A stretch of 64,000 nucleotides of DNA from Tenodera sinensis (Eukaryota > Arthropoda > Insecta > Mantodea > Mantidae), in assembly GCA_030765045.1 (NCBI GenBank), contig CM060972.1:4300905-4364904 (forward strand). The letters are read 5' to 3'. Under the pieces are notes generated by a model, which saw only the letters and a list, made by a program, of their open reading frames with translations, ran no database searches and had not been told where the DNA came from. The stretch's first letter is position 1; every line of letters begins with the position of its first letter. A program made the position numbers and the translations under genes. Of this stretch, positions 23,609-33,115 are shown in pieces.

Positions 23609-26350
23609 TTAACCACTGGAGTCACTAGAATCCGAGGTATCATCAAGAAGTAAGTCCTGCGGAAGTCTCCTCTTCAGGCGTGTGGGGTGGCGCGTACGGG
23701 TACCGATGTTATAGTGCACTGCTCCTGGAACATCCTGCAGGTTGGAGAAGAATCGGCGGGCGATCTGGCGAATGTAGTCATGAAGAGGTAACAGTCCCAG
23801 TTCGTGATGAAGTTGCTGATTACGAATAAACCACGGAGCATTGGTAGCGATGCGCATGAAGCGATTCTGGATAACTTGGAGACGACGCAAGTGGCATGTG
23901 TGAGCAGCTCCCCATACCTGGCAGGCGTAGGTAAGAAGCGGACGAACCAGAGACTTGTAGAGCAACAGGGAAGACTGTAATCCAAGACTGGAATGGCGAT
24001 GAAACAAAGGCGAGAGTTTTGAGAGCCGCCCTGAAGCTAAGGATATGAGGCGATCGATGTGAGCACGCCAGGTCAGTCGAGAGTCCAAAAGCACACCAAG
24101 GTACTTAACAGGAGTAGTATCAGGGAGCCAAGGTACGTTGTTTCTACAAATACACAAAGGAGGGAGAGCAGAGTATCGGCGGAGAGTAAAGATTTTAGCC
24201 TCAGTTTTTTGAGGGTTCAATGCGATGCGCCAGGTGTGAAACCATTGAGTGAGACGATCCAAAGAGAGTTGTACTACTTCCTGTGCGTGCTGGAGATTAG
24301 AGTGAGAATAGTATAATACAGTGTCATCGGCGTAGAGAGCTAAAGAAGACGGAGCCAAGTCGGGAATATCAGAAGTGTAGATATTAAACAGTGTTGGAGC
24401 CAAGATGGAACCTTGTGGTACACCGGCGGTAATAGTACGTGAAGAGGAAAGAATTCCGCCAATACGCACTGAAAATCTGCGGTCGGAGAGGAAACTTTCG
24501 ATTAAATGAATTAAATAATTATGAATACCACTTTGGTAGAGCTTCAAGAGTAAACCAGTGTGCCAAACTTTGTCGAATGCCTGTGCTACGTCGAGGAAAA
24601 CAGCTGCGGTGTACTGATGGGCTTCAAAGCCGTGGGTAATTGACTGGGTTACTCGTAAAAGCTGATGAGCGGTGGAATGTTTCTCACGAAACCCAAATTG
24701 GCAGGACGGGATAATATTATTATGTGTGATATAAGAGAGAAGTCGGCGATGGATTACTTTTTCAAACAGTTTAGAGAGCGTCGGCAATAGACTGATAGGA
24801 CGATAACTTTCAGGGAGGTGTTTGGGTTTATTGAGTTTATGGAAAACTGCGATATGGGCAAACTTCCAGGTGCGAGGGAAATAGCCGAGTCGGAGACAGG
24901 TGTTTAGGATGGACGACAGATATGCAACAGCCTTCTTGGTGAGCTTCTTAAGAACAATGTTAGGAATCAAATCGTGCCATGGAGATTTCTTAAGTGGTAG
25001 AGCTCGGATCAAGGAAGATAATTCCCGTGGTCTGGTGAACGAGATCTTTTGAGAAACTGTGGGCCGAGTGCGGTAGTCATGCAATTCTTGTTCCATGTCT
25101 GCAAGAGCGCTGCCGTCGGCTGGCGGAGAAAGAGCAAACACACGCTCAAAGTGATTGGCCAGAATGTCACACTTGGTGGCAACATCCGTGACGAGTGTAC
25201 CATCGACGGAGAGCGCCGGCACAACGGTCGGCTCACGGAGAACACGTTTAGTGGCCTCCCACAGCGTATGGTCGGAAGGAGAGAGGGACGCAAGATAGCG
25301 CGCATAAGTCTGTAGGCGATGTCGCTCCAGCTCCAGCTTCACCCGTCGTATGAGACCGTTGAGCTTCCGACGGAGCCAGGGTTGTCGGTCTCGTTGCCAT
25401 TGTCGACGTACTTTGTGTTTTTCTCGTAGTAGACTTAAGATGGAGAGGGGTAAAGAGGGGGGAGAACAAGGACGTCCATTCGGACAGGTGGAAAGTCGGG
25501 CGCAGCTGCAAATGGTGTTGGTGAAATGCTGAATGGCAAGGTCGACATCATGGGTAGTAGCGAGTGGATAAGAGCTGGTGAGCGACGCATCCAGTTGAGA
25601 CTGAAAGGTATCCCAATTGACGTATCCATTTAGGAGTCTAGGAACTAATGGACGTAAGGCAGGGGGAAGATGAAAGGCGACAAGCACCGGGCAATGATCG
25701 GAGTCAAGTTCCGCTATAGAAGAAACAAAAGTAGGGAGGTGAAGATTACGATGTATACCGATGTCCAGAATATCAGGAGAGAATAAAGGATTGGACGGAA
25801 AATAAGTAGGATCCTCTGGTGCCAATACTGATAGGCCGTGGGTTGTAAGAGCTGTAAACAGGAGCCGTCCATTTGGATTGGTTGTTCGGCATCCCCAGGA
25901 GGAATGCTTACAGTTAAGGTCACCTAAAAGGAGAGTGCTGTTCCCCGGAGGGAAGAGGAGGGAGAGATAAGTAGTATTCAGCCGGCGATTAGGTGGCTTG
26001 TAGGCACTTAGAACAACAAGGTCACCGCCGTCCGCACTGTGGAGTTTAATACCCACTACCTCCAGACTAGGCACGTGTGGAAGAAATATTTCACTGTGAC
26101 TCAAAGAACGTCGGACGAGGAGAGCCACGCCACCGGAAGCTTTTTCCGCTTCTCGATCCTGCCGGTAAATGACATAGCCAGGAATGGTGAAAGTCTCATT
26201 AGGGAGAAAATGAGTTTCTGTAATACAAGCAATGTCGATATTGTGGTGAGTGAGAAACGCAATGAAAGATGAGCGTTTAGCACGAAGACCGTTAGAGTTC
26301 CAGTTCAGGACGGTGAGTTGACGTAGTGACATCAGATTACGGGGAGCCAT
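23609..26350 (-). CDS. LINE ORF2: apurinic-like endonuclease plus reverse transcriptase (913 aa)
   Basis: It nicks target DNA and copies the element RNA onto it (target-primed reverse transcription). The endonuclease domain spans about residues 12-225, with NWNSNGL (16-22), CITETHF (42-48), LLGDLN (141-146) and SDHCPV (217-222). Reverse transcriptase spans about residues 460-760, with FLDVAQAFD (585-593), AGVPQGS (642-648) and the catalytic YADD (673-676). A C-terminal region with SLVRPLLTYACQVWG, typical of the Jockey group, follows. No stop or frameshift interrupts it, and all catalytic motifs are present, so it may be functional. The start ATG lies inside the end of ORF1, overlapping by 14 nt, suggesting termination-coupled reinitiation. 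Confidence 0.96.
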   Translation of the reverse strand: MAPRNLMSLRQLTVLNWNSNGLRAKRSSFIAFLTHHNIDIACITETHFLPNETFTIPGYVIYRQDREAEKASGGVALLVRRSLSHSEIFLPHVPSLEVVGIKLHSADGGDLVVLSAYKPPNRRLNTTYLSLLFPPGNSTLLLGDLNCKHSSWGCRTTNPNGRLLFTALTTHGLSVLAPEDPTYFPSNPLFSPDILDIGIHRNLHLPTFVSSIAELDSDHCPVLVAFHLPPALRPLVPRLLNGYVNWDTFQSQLDASLTSSYPLATTHDVDLAIQHFTNTICSCARLSTCPNGRPCSPPSLPLSILSLLREKHKVRRQWQRDRQPWLRRKLNGLIRRVKLELERHRLQTYARYLASLSPSDHTLWEATKRVLREPTVVPALSVDGTLVTDVATKCDILANHFERVFALSPPADGSALADMEQELHDYRTRPTVSQKISFTRPRELSSLIRALPLKKSPWHDLIPNIVLKKLTKKAVAYLSSILNTCLRLGYFPRTWKFAHIAVFHKLNKPKHLPESYRPISLLPTLSKLFEKVIHRRLLSYITHNNIIPSCQFGFREKHSTAHQLLRVTQSITHGFEAHQYTAAVFLDVAQAFDKVWHTGLLLKLYQSGIHNYLIHLIESFLSDRRFSVRIGGILSSSRTITAGVPQGSILAPTLFNIYTSDIPDLAPSSLALYADDTVLYYSHSNLQHAQEVVQLSLDRLTQWFHTWRIALNPQKTEAKIFTLRRYSALPPLCICRNNVPWLPDTTPVKYLGVLLDSRLTWRAHIDRLISLASGRLSKLSPLFHRHSSLGLQSSLLLYKSLVRPLLTYACQVWGAAHTCHLRRLQVIQNRFMRIATNAPWFIRNQQLHHELGLLPLHDYIRQIARRFFSNLQDVPGAVHYNIGTRTRHPTRLKRRLPQDLLLDDTSDSSDSSG

Positions 26351-27816
26351 TGGAAAACAAAGGAGAAAGAAGTGAGCGAAGAAGCTGCAGCAGTTGTGGT
26401 AGAACTGGGGATAACAGGGTATGTAGAAATGTACCTAATGGTGCAAGTAGATCTTTTAGAAAAGTCCAAGACGGAGGGGCTGAGGCAGAATTCTCTGGTG
26501 AGGTGGCTGAAGAACGGCCTTGAGGGGCTGGAACACGACCAGTGAGTATGTGAGAGTAGGTCTGAGAGGGCGGAGTAGAAATATTGGGAGATGAATTGTG
26601 CTGTCGGGATGGTTGTTGATTCTGGGGCTGTTGTGGCTGAGGAGAAACTGAGGGCAGTTGCTGTGCACGAAGACGTGAAGGTGTTGTCTGCTGCTGGTAG
26701 CGCCGAGACTGTCGTTCCTTCAGCTGCACATAATGAGGACAGCCACGGTAGTTAGCCGGATGGTCTTGTTGGCAGTTGACACATTGAGCCGGCGTAGAAG
26801 AGGGCTTCGTGCACTTGGAGTAGTGATGGTTGCCTGTACAGCGAACACAGCGGGGTCCGAGATGGCAGTAGTTCTTGGTGTGGCCATAGGTTTGACAGTT
26901 GGTACACTGAGGCAGTTCCGGATTTTGACGGCGATGTTCCACTTTTACTACACTGTGTAATAATCGGGTAAGATTGATAACAGCCCTACCTTCGTCGTTG
27001 TTAACAAGATCAACCGCACAGATGGGCATGGGTTCCTTGTTTTTGCGAAGAAGACGTGTAACTTTACGGACAGGGAAATGTAAAGCACAAAGTTCGTCGT
27101 AAATCTCTTGATCAGTGAGTGAGTACGGTAAATTGCGGATAACTACGGAGAAAAGTTTGTCTGAAGGGTTGCGGTAAGTATAGTACTCTTGTTGAATGGA
27201 GGTGAAGTATGACGTAAGACAACGAAAGTCGTCAGAAGTTGAGGTATAAACTTTAAGAATGGCTCCCCGTAGTTCCGTATGAAATTCAGAGGAAACACAT
27301 TTTTTTAATGTCTTGCAGAAATAATTGATAATTGTGAACATTACGAACACAAATAGGAGGTATTTTCTCTTTTTGTGAGACGGGAGCAGTGTTAGAAGAG
27401 CCGGGATCTGTAACTTCACTTAAAATGTTGTAGCGATTAGCGGTTGGAATTGTATAGGCATAACGAGAGGCAGGCTGTTGTGAAGGTGGGGCAGTGCAAC
27501 GTCGTTTGTTTTGATTTGAAGTCTCGGAGGGCTGCGAACGTTGGTCGCGACCTGAACAGTCCGATGGGGCAAAGTCCACCATTGTATCGTCGTCTTGTTG
27601 GACGGAGTTATCAATTGGCTGAAGGGGCCGTGATAATTGCAGCTGGGATGGTCGTAGTATGGATTTACTTGAAGTGGAGGCTTCTCTCTGGGAGCAACTA
27701 GATGAAGTTTGAGGAGCTGAGGGCGGTGCTGGTAAAGAAGATACCTGATCCTCCGATTGATAACATGTCTGCATCGCAGAATAAATAAGCTGCCCCGTAT
27801 CAGTGGGAACAGCCAT
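26337..27816 (-). pseudogene. LINE ORF1 (Gag-like nucleic-acid-binding protein), one frameshift
   Basis: ORF1 proteins of Jockey-clade LINEs bind the element RNA and chaperone its transport and reverse transcription. The start at 27816 gives MAVPTDTG, then a low-complexity Ser/Pro/Gln-rich N-terminal region. The C-terminal part has a region like the PRE_C2HC/RRM-type domain (RNLPYSLTDQEIYDEL) and three CCHC knuckles beginning CTNC, CVRC and CVNC. A Gln/Pro-rich tail follows, ending at 26337. The frame breaks at a run of seven A (T on plus, 27300-27306): upstream codons run into a stop 10 nt later, while the next frame carries the conserved continuation. One base change in the run would account for it. 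This is either a mutation or a slippage site; mutation is likelier. Confidence 0.88.
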
Positions 27817-28035
27817 GGTGTTTAAGGAAAGCGCGTAGTTTAAGGAAAGCTACGTAGTGAACTAAAGAATTACAATTAAATACGATTAATACAGTACCTG
27901 GTACACTCACTAAGTAATTGCGTGTATGAATATCCGGGAAAATACAAGAAAACACAGCGGAAACAACGGTCTATTCGACCGCACAGTATAACAAAACACA
28001 CGAAAGCACGCGCTAACTCACAGAGAGGGAGAACA

Positions 28036-28070
28036 CACGTCCGTCCCTCTCGACCGCTAACAGCGAACTC
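28036..28070 (-). promoter_or_regulatory. Putative internal Pol II promoter of the LINE (Inr plus DPE)
   Basis: The element's first bases on the minus strand are g-agttcg. If the A at 28069 is +1, the motif GGACGTG (28042 down to 28036) begins at +28. That is the spacing and sequence type of the downstream promoter element (consensus RGWCGTG) in TATA-less Jockey promoters. The motif and spacing are seen directly; promoter function is inferred from the family. Confidence 0.6.
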
Positions 28071-28082
28071 CTGTGTGAACCT

Positions 28083-28530
28083 AGGTACGTACAAACACGT
28101 GCAGATGATAGCGTTTTGCACTTCATCTTGAGCCCTGTCTGTCCTACAGCTCATGGTCCCTGGCAGGCATGGAGCGAGGCTCCATGCTCTATAAGTACTA
28201 TTCTTCAATTTTTTCTGACATTCTCTCTATTTCAAGCCCAGCTCTGAAATTACGCACTTTCCAAAACAAACTTCGTCTCTATGGAAAATGTATCTCTTCC
28301 CGAACAAGAGATAGCAATTTATTTGTACTAGGAACATGCTTCTCAGCAATGTGAGTCATCTATAATTCTTCAAATACACCATATAGTGTGCCTCGTCGTG
28401 GGGTCACTGAGGGGTTATCCTCCCTATGGACTCTTGCCATACCGGGACATAGTCCCCTACTGGCATATGGTGGTGTATTAAAGAAACTGATGGTGGGGTA
28501 AGGGTGGTAATGAATTTCTAGGTTGGTTTC
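28083..28530. other. Spacer between the two LINEs; no gene seen
   Basis: The first bases continue the pre-insertion flank after the target-site duplication. A compact inverted repeat, gcatggagcgaggctccatgc, occurs near 28168-28188. Otherwise no recognisable content. Confidence 0.4.
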
Positions 28531-31140
28531 TTTTTTTTTTTTTTTTTTTTTTTTTATTTTTTTTTTTTAATGGTTATAAAGTAGATGATGAAATTGTCAT
28601 GTTATTTTCTTATGGTCCAAGTACAAGTCTGGGTTTTTTGTAAGTTTCTCCTGGGTCCAGATCATATTCACCCAGGCCGCGGATGAGTTGGTTGAAGTTT
28701 GTTTGGAGATTGGCATAGAAACTGTGGGAGAGATGTAATATGTAATCTGGAATGGTGGGGAAGGAAAGATCTTTGTGGATGTTGTCCTTTGGTATATACC
28801 AGTCAGCCGAAGTTGCTATTCGGAGGAAACGGTTCTGTAGAACTTGTAGATGGTATAAATTAGATTTGGCGGCGGCTCCCCAAACTTGACAGGCGTAGAC
28901 CATAACTGGACGTAATACCTGTTTATATAACAGGAGTTTGTTCCTAAGGCTCATTGGAGATTTCTTATTAATCAGTGGATATATCATGGCCATTCTTTTG
29001 TTAACTTTTGATGATTGGGCTGTGATGTGAGCCTTCCAAGTTAGTCGCATATCGAGTTTAACACCCAGATAATTCACTTCGGTGGACCAGGGGATTTGGT
29101 TACCCGACAGCTGTAATTCTTCCACATCTTGCAGGCGACGCCTGGTAAAGGTGATGGCTTGCGATTTGGCGGCATTGAGCTTAAGTCGCCAAGCAGCGAA
29201 CCAAGCTGTCAACATATTGGCGTAGCGTTGAAGGCGTTTAGTCGCTATGTCATGGTGGGACGAAGCGGTTGTTATCGCTGTGTCATCAGCAAATAAGTAG
29301 ACGTTGCAGCCCCGGAGAGAAGGAAGACTATTAATATAGGTAAGAAAGAGCAAGGGGCCCAATACACTGCCTTGGGGTACCCCTGCATTAACGGAATATG
29401 TTTGGGACTGAATGCTGTCTGTCCCTGGAGACAACAAAGGATCGCTTAGATAAGAAACTATGGATAAGATGAACAAGATAGGGAGGAATGTCGTAATTGA
29501 TGAGTCGGTGTAGGAGTCCTTGATGCCAGACTGTATCAAAGGCTCGGGAGATGTCCAGGAATAGGGCTGCAACATAGTGCCTATTGTTAAACCCGCCTAT
29601 GACTTCGTCCACCAGGCGTAAGAGTTGATGGAGTGCTGTCGTCTAAAGCCAAACTGTTCTGGTCGTAACACATTGTGCCGTTCAAGCAGGCTCATCAATC
29701 GTGACTGTATGATCTTCTCAAACAGCTTGCTTATGGCTGGTAACAGGCTGATTGGTCTGTGATTTCCCGGATGTTGTGGGTTTTTCCCTGGCTTTGGCAG
29801 TGTTATTATTTTTGCATGCTTCCACGCAGCAGGGAAATAAGCCAGTCGAAGTAGGCTGTTGAACAGATGAACTAGCAGTGCTACCCACTCAGGTGGTAAT
29901 GCTTTGAAGGCAGCGTAGGGCACGTTATCATTGCCAGCAGCTTTAAAGGGGCGAACGGAAGCCACAATGGTACTGACCTCTTCAGTCGAGGTGAGGACCA
30001 ATTCCTCATGTTGGAAGGGGGCAGAGATGTATTCTCGCACCATAGTTTCGACATCACTGGCGATCTCATCATCAAGGGGTTCGGCTGGATGGAAAGTGGA
30101 GGCTAGATGTTCGGCCATAAGCTCTACTTTCTCCCTTGCAGATTGGGAAACTCTTCCATTGGCAATTAGGGGAGGGTCTGAGGAAGGGATGCGCAGTATT
30201 GACTTGGACATCCTCCAGAGCGAAGAATCTACTGTGTCCAGAGAGCCCAGGCGTCTTTCCCACTCTTCGTTTGCATGGTATTGCAATTCGGTTTTCACTA
30301 TATAATGAAGGCGATTCCATTCCCTTTTGTGCAGTGGATTGCGCGACTGTTGGAATTTGCGCCTGGCGTTGTTTTTTGACGCTATAAGTTGCCGAAGTTC
30401 ATAAGGGAGAGGTTGCTGATTTATTATAGATGGCCGTCGAGGTGGTGTCGCTTCCGCCATGGCAGTAGACATAGTGGCAGTGATGGTAGCTGCCAGTTCG
30501 TCTGCTTCTATGGTGCTTTGGCACGACTGAATGGTGGCAGGCCTCTCAGCCATTAAGGTGGTGTATCTACCCCAGTTGGTCCTTCTAGGATTGACTGTGC
30601 TTGCAGGAGCTTTCGCAGTAGGCCTAGTCCTGAATGTCAGCAGTACCGGGTAGTGGTCTGAGGATAGCTCCGGAACAGTAAATATTGTGGGATGTGTGCG
30701 AATGTTGTTCATGATGGCAATGTCCAGCCAATCCGGCGGCCGTCGGTCACCATGAGTAATGGTAGGCGACGTTGGAGCAATAACGGCGAGCCCTCTACGA
30801 GCTATGTAACTCTCCAGTACCATACCTCGATGGTTTGTAACTGTGGAGTTCCACAGCTGGTTCTTGGCATTATAATCACCCATTGCTAGAGTGGGCGTGT
30901 CAGAGAAAAACACAGCGTCCAAGTCCTGATGACTGATGGGTCGTTTGGGTGGTATGTATATAGAAAATACATTTAGAGCCCCTTTGCTCGTGGCCACTTG
31001 TATGCCTGTCCCTTCCAGGCTAGCTGTGGTTGGTAGTTGTAGTCGATGATGTTGCAGATTACGGTTTATATAAACTGCCGTGCCGCCAAAGCCATCGTCT
31101 CTGTCAGTCCTATGGCAAATCATGCCCGGCATATAGTGTG
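28531..31140 (-). mobile_element. 5'-truncated, decayed Jockey-clade LINE
   Basis: Minus-strand element whose A tail is the interrupted T run 28531-28568. It lacks ORF1 and the start of the endonuclease: homology begins near 31135 at MPGMICHRTDR, equivalent to the PGY-x-x-YR-x-DR region at residues 57-66 of the neighbouring intact ORF2. It is a different subfamily from the 23-28 kb element, since the proteins differ at most positions. No convincing target-site duplication was found. Immediately upstream of the truncation (31141 onwards) there is a tRNA-like SINE head. Confidence 0.92.
28610..31132 (-). pseudogene. LINE ORF2 remnant (endonuclease plus reverse transcriptase), frameshifted
   Basis: Endonuclease motifs AMGDYNAKN and SSDHYPVLL lie near the 5' end. 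Reverse transcriptase motifs LPKPGKNPQHPGNHRPISL, FGFRRQHS, AALFLDISRAFDTVWH, NAGVPQGSVLGPLLF and LFADDT follow. The frame used by 31132 down to about 29630 is lost within ctccatcaactc. The next frame carries the LVDEVIGGF to SFLSKRSF part (29612 to about 29440), and the original frame resumes before NAGVPQGS. Two roughly compensating indels therefore separate the pieces. The catalytic motif is FADD rather than YADD; F is also common in this superfamily. Non-functional as it stands. Confidence 0.92.
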
Positions 31141-31270
31141 ACTTTCTTCCGAAGGAAGCCCTGCTAATGATTCTTACGCGTGGGAAAACAATCCATCGCC
31201 CTCCGCCGGGTTTGAACTCACGACTAGGCTAGCATGTTACCTCTAGACTACAGAGGTCCAGACGGCATCC
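31141..31270 (-). repeat. tRNA-like SINE head, inverted
   Basis: Reading the minus strand gives gtctagaggtaacatgctag then gtgagttcaaacccggcgg, A-box and B-box like. A similar inverted block lies at 40080-40120. It directly abuts the truncated 5' end of the LINE, so the LINE may have integrated beside or into it. Confidence 0.5.
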
Positions 31271-31379
31271 GGATGGAGCAGTTGGTAGAATGAATGGCGG
31301 AGGAAACCGGAGAAAAATCACCCAGACGTCGCTTTGTCCACCAATTTCCAAGATATTCGTTGTTACGAACCCCGTATAC

Positions 31380-31560
31380 GATCATACAAGATTTAATCAT
31401 CACCTAAGCCTAATGTATTCTACTATTTCCCTTGTACCTACAAGAAAATTAGCACTGAGATAATTCATACAAATGTTTATTTCAACTAACATGAAGATAC
31501 AGGAGTAATGGTTTGTGTAAGAATGAGTAGAGAAAGTCATGTGAGACTTGTAGAGCCTCT
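31380..31560 (+). repeat. Family A dispersed repeat, 3' end
   Basis: Contains cccttgtacctacaagaaaa, tttatttcaactaacatgaa and gtagagaaagtcatgtgaga, the terminal block of the family. Confidence 0.65.
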
Positions 31561-32752
31561 AAGTGCAGAGCATGACAATGCTGGTAACTAAGGGAAGCGG
31601 TGCAGTGCGTCGGAAGTCTGAGCTGCACAACGTGATAATATCATCTTCACGGATACTTTACTTCCACTTTCACCTTCCCGTGGTAGGTAATTGCAAACAG
31701 CCCACTCACACTCACACTAAACAGGTTTTATAAGAAGGGTCCTCCCATGACGTTTTGTTGCACTTTGAACTCAACTCCAGTACCACCTACCTACTGGACT
31801 AAATTCTTCAAGAACAGGCGTGCCCCAACAACTCTCCGGAAACACAAGCACTCTTTCTCCCCAAATGAGCGTCTTCTAAAATTGTTTCCACACCACTTGT
31901 CCAAGAAAAAGAAACGGATAGCGACTTCCCATTTGAGAAAAGTCTAAGTATTTGGACATTCAGACGAATAACAAAGCATTTAAATCAAGTTTCAAAGACG
32001 AACAACTTAACCGTAGAACACATACATTAAATTCATATTCTGAAACGCGGTAACTTGGCCTTTGTTGGATGTATTATTTTCATTGAGTCTGTTGGGGAAG
32101 TGCGATTTATATTCCTCAACCCTCTGTTGTCGAGAGTGTCCTATATGACAATAAAACTAATTATAATGTTTAAAAATGTGTGATAGCACGAGTAGTATAA
32201 TTTTCTTCGTCCTGTAAATATTAATCTATGTAGGTACTTCGTAACGGTAATTATTATATTAGAGTAAATAATATGTAATAATAATAAGGAATACATGTTT
32301 TAAGGAAATATCTAAACATACTGATATAGCGATCTTGCCATATTCATGTATGTGTCTTGTTAAAATGAGATGCATGACGTAATGAATAATCACACATTAA
32401 ACAAAATGGTTTTTCATTATGTAAGATAGAAACATAATCTTTTTGCCATTCTTGATGAAACGCGCGTGAACATTCGTCCAACACTGTTTGCCAGTTTGAA
32501 CTGCACCGTGTAGCCTACTGGTATGGAGGGAGGCATACAGCTGAGTAGGGGAGGTGGCTCCTAGCAGACAGTTAATGACACCCCTGGATAAAGAGTATCA
32601 AATTAGTGGATAATCTTGTTATGACACGGGTGAAAATTATAGCAGTTGTTGTTCAACAAGATTATCGACTTGCTGCATTAACGCTTACGTTAGCTGTAAT
32701 ATTAGCAACATGTTTTCCTGTTAAGCACTTGATTTGTTCTATTGTTACTCAG
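31561..32752. other. Probable upstream intron or 5' flank of laccase-2; no first exon recognised
   Basis: No signal-peptide exon of laccase-2 is identified. 31900-31970 has an inverted family A fragment (gcgacttcccatttgag, gacgaataacaaagc). A hydrophobic open frame from ATG 32621 does not join the laccase frame in any splice phase I could see. Confidence 0.4.
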
Positions 32753-33115
32753 AAGCCTTTGCTTGTTTACAGAAATCAGATCACCAGTGGTAGCTGCAAC
32801 AGCAGAAAGTTCGTCGCCGGCATGGTGGCAAGAGGAACTCAACAGTCCAGTCCAATCAGAGATCGCCGACAACACTAACTTCTTCACGTCGACGCACGGC
32901 CTCGTGCAGACGCACCCTCTCGTATCACCCTCAAGCAGCCTCACTCAGCAGGCCGGCTACCGCACCCTCGACTTCGAGAAGAAGGCGCTCCAGGAGTTGG
33001 AGAGAAACCCTTCACTGTCCAGTCCAGAGGAATGTGCACGAGCATGCAGAGAGGGCGAACCACCCCGCATATGTTACTATCACTTCACGCTTGAGCTCTA
33101 CAACGTCTTGGGGGC
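32753..33115 (+). CDS. Laccase-2 (MCO2), N-terminal coding exon (5' border uncertain)
   Basis: Laccase-2 is the secreted multicopper oxidase that oxidises catechols such as N-acetyldopamine and N-beta-alanyldopamine to quinones, cross-linking and pigmenting the cuticle. This exon encodes the family's conserved N-terminal stretch, including STHGLVQTHPLVSPSSSL, GYRTLDFEKKALQELERNPS and the start of the Cys-rich region (ECARACREGEPPRICYYHF). It ends at 33115 after two bases of an Ala codon with donor gtaagt. The frame has a stop at 32730 and no ATG before the conserved region, so an upstream exon must supply the start and signal peptide. Candidate acceptors are AG at 32751-32752 (exon from 32753) and 32771-32772 (exon from 32773); I could not choose between them. 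Confidence 0.9.

Larger units (their letters stand above)
23391..28082 (-). mobile_element. Full-length Jockey-clade LINE with 12-bp target-site duplication
   Basis: The element is on the minus strand. Its 5' end is at about 28070 and its 3' A tail is the T run 23402-23443 (42 nt). The flank ctgtgtgaacct occurs at 23391-23402 and again at 28071-28082, which I read as the target-site duplication (the last base is ambiguous with the tail). Inside are a 5' UTR, ORF1 with three zinc knuckles and ORF2 with endonuclease and reverse transcriptase. ORF1 and ORF2 overlap by 14 nt. The intact ORF2, perfect duplication and long tail suggest a recent insertion. It lies about 4.7 kb upstream of the first visible laccase exon. 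Confidence 0.96.

Noticed and set aside
32621..32878. Hydrophobic N-terminus (MTRVKIIAVVV and following) as the laccase signal peptide
   Set aside because: It is in a different frame. The possible donor at 32720 would need an intron of about 33-53 bp, and its phase does not match either candidate acceptor.
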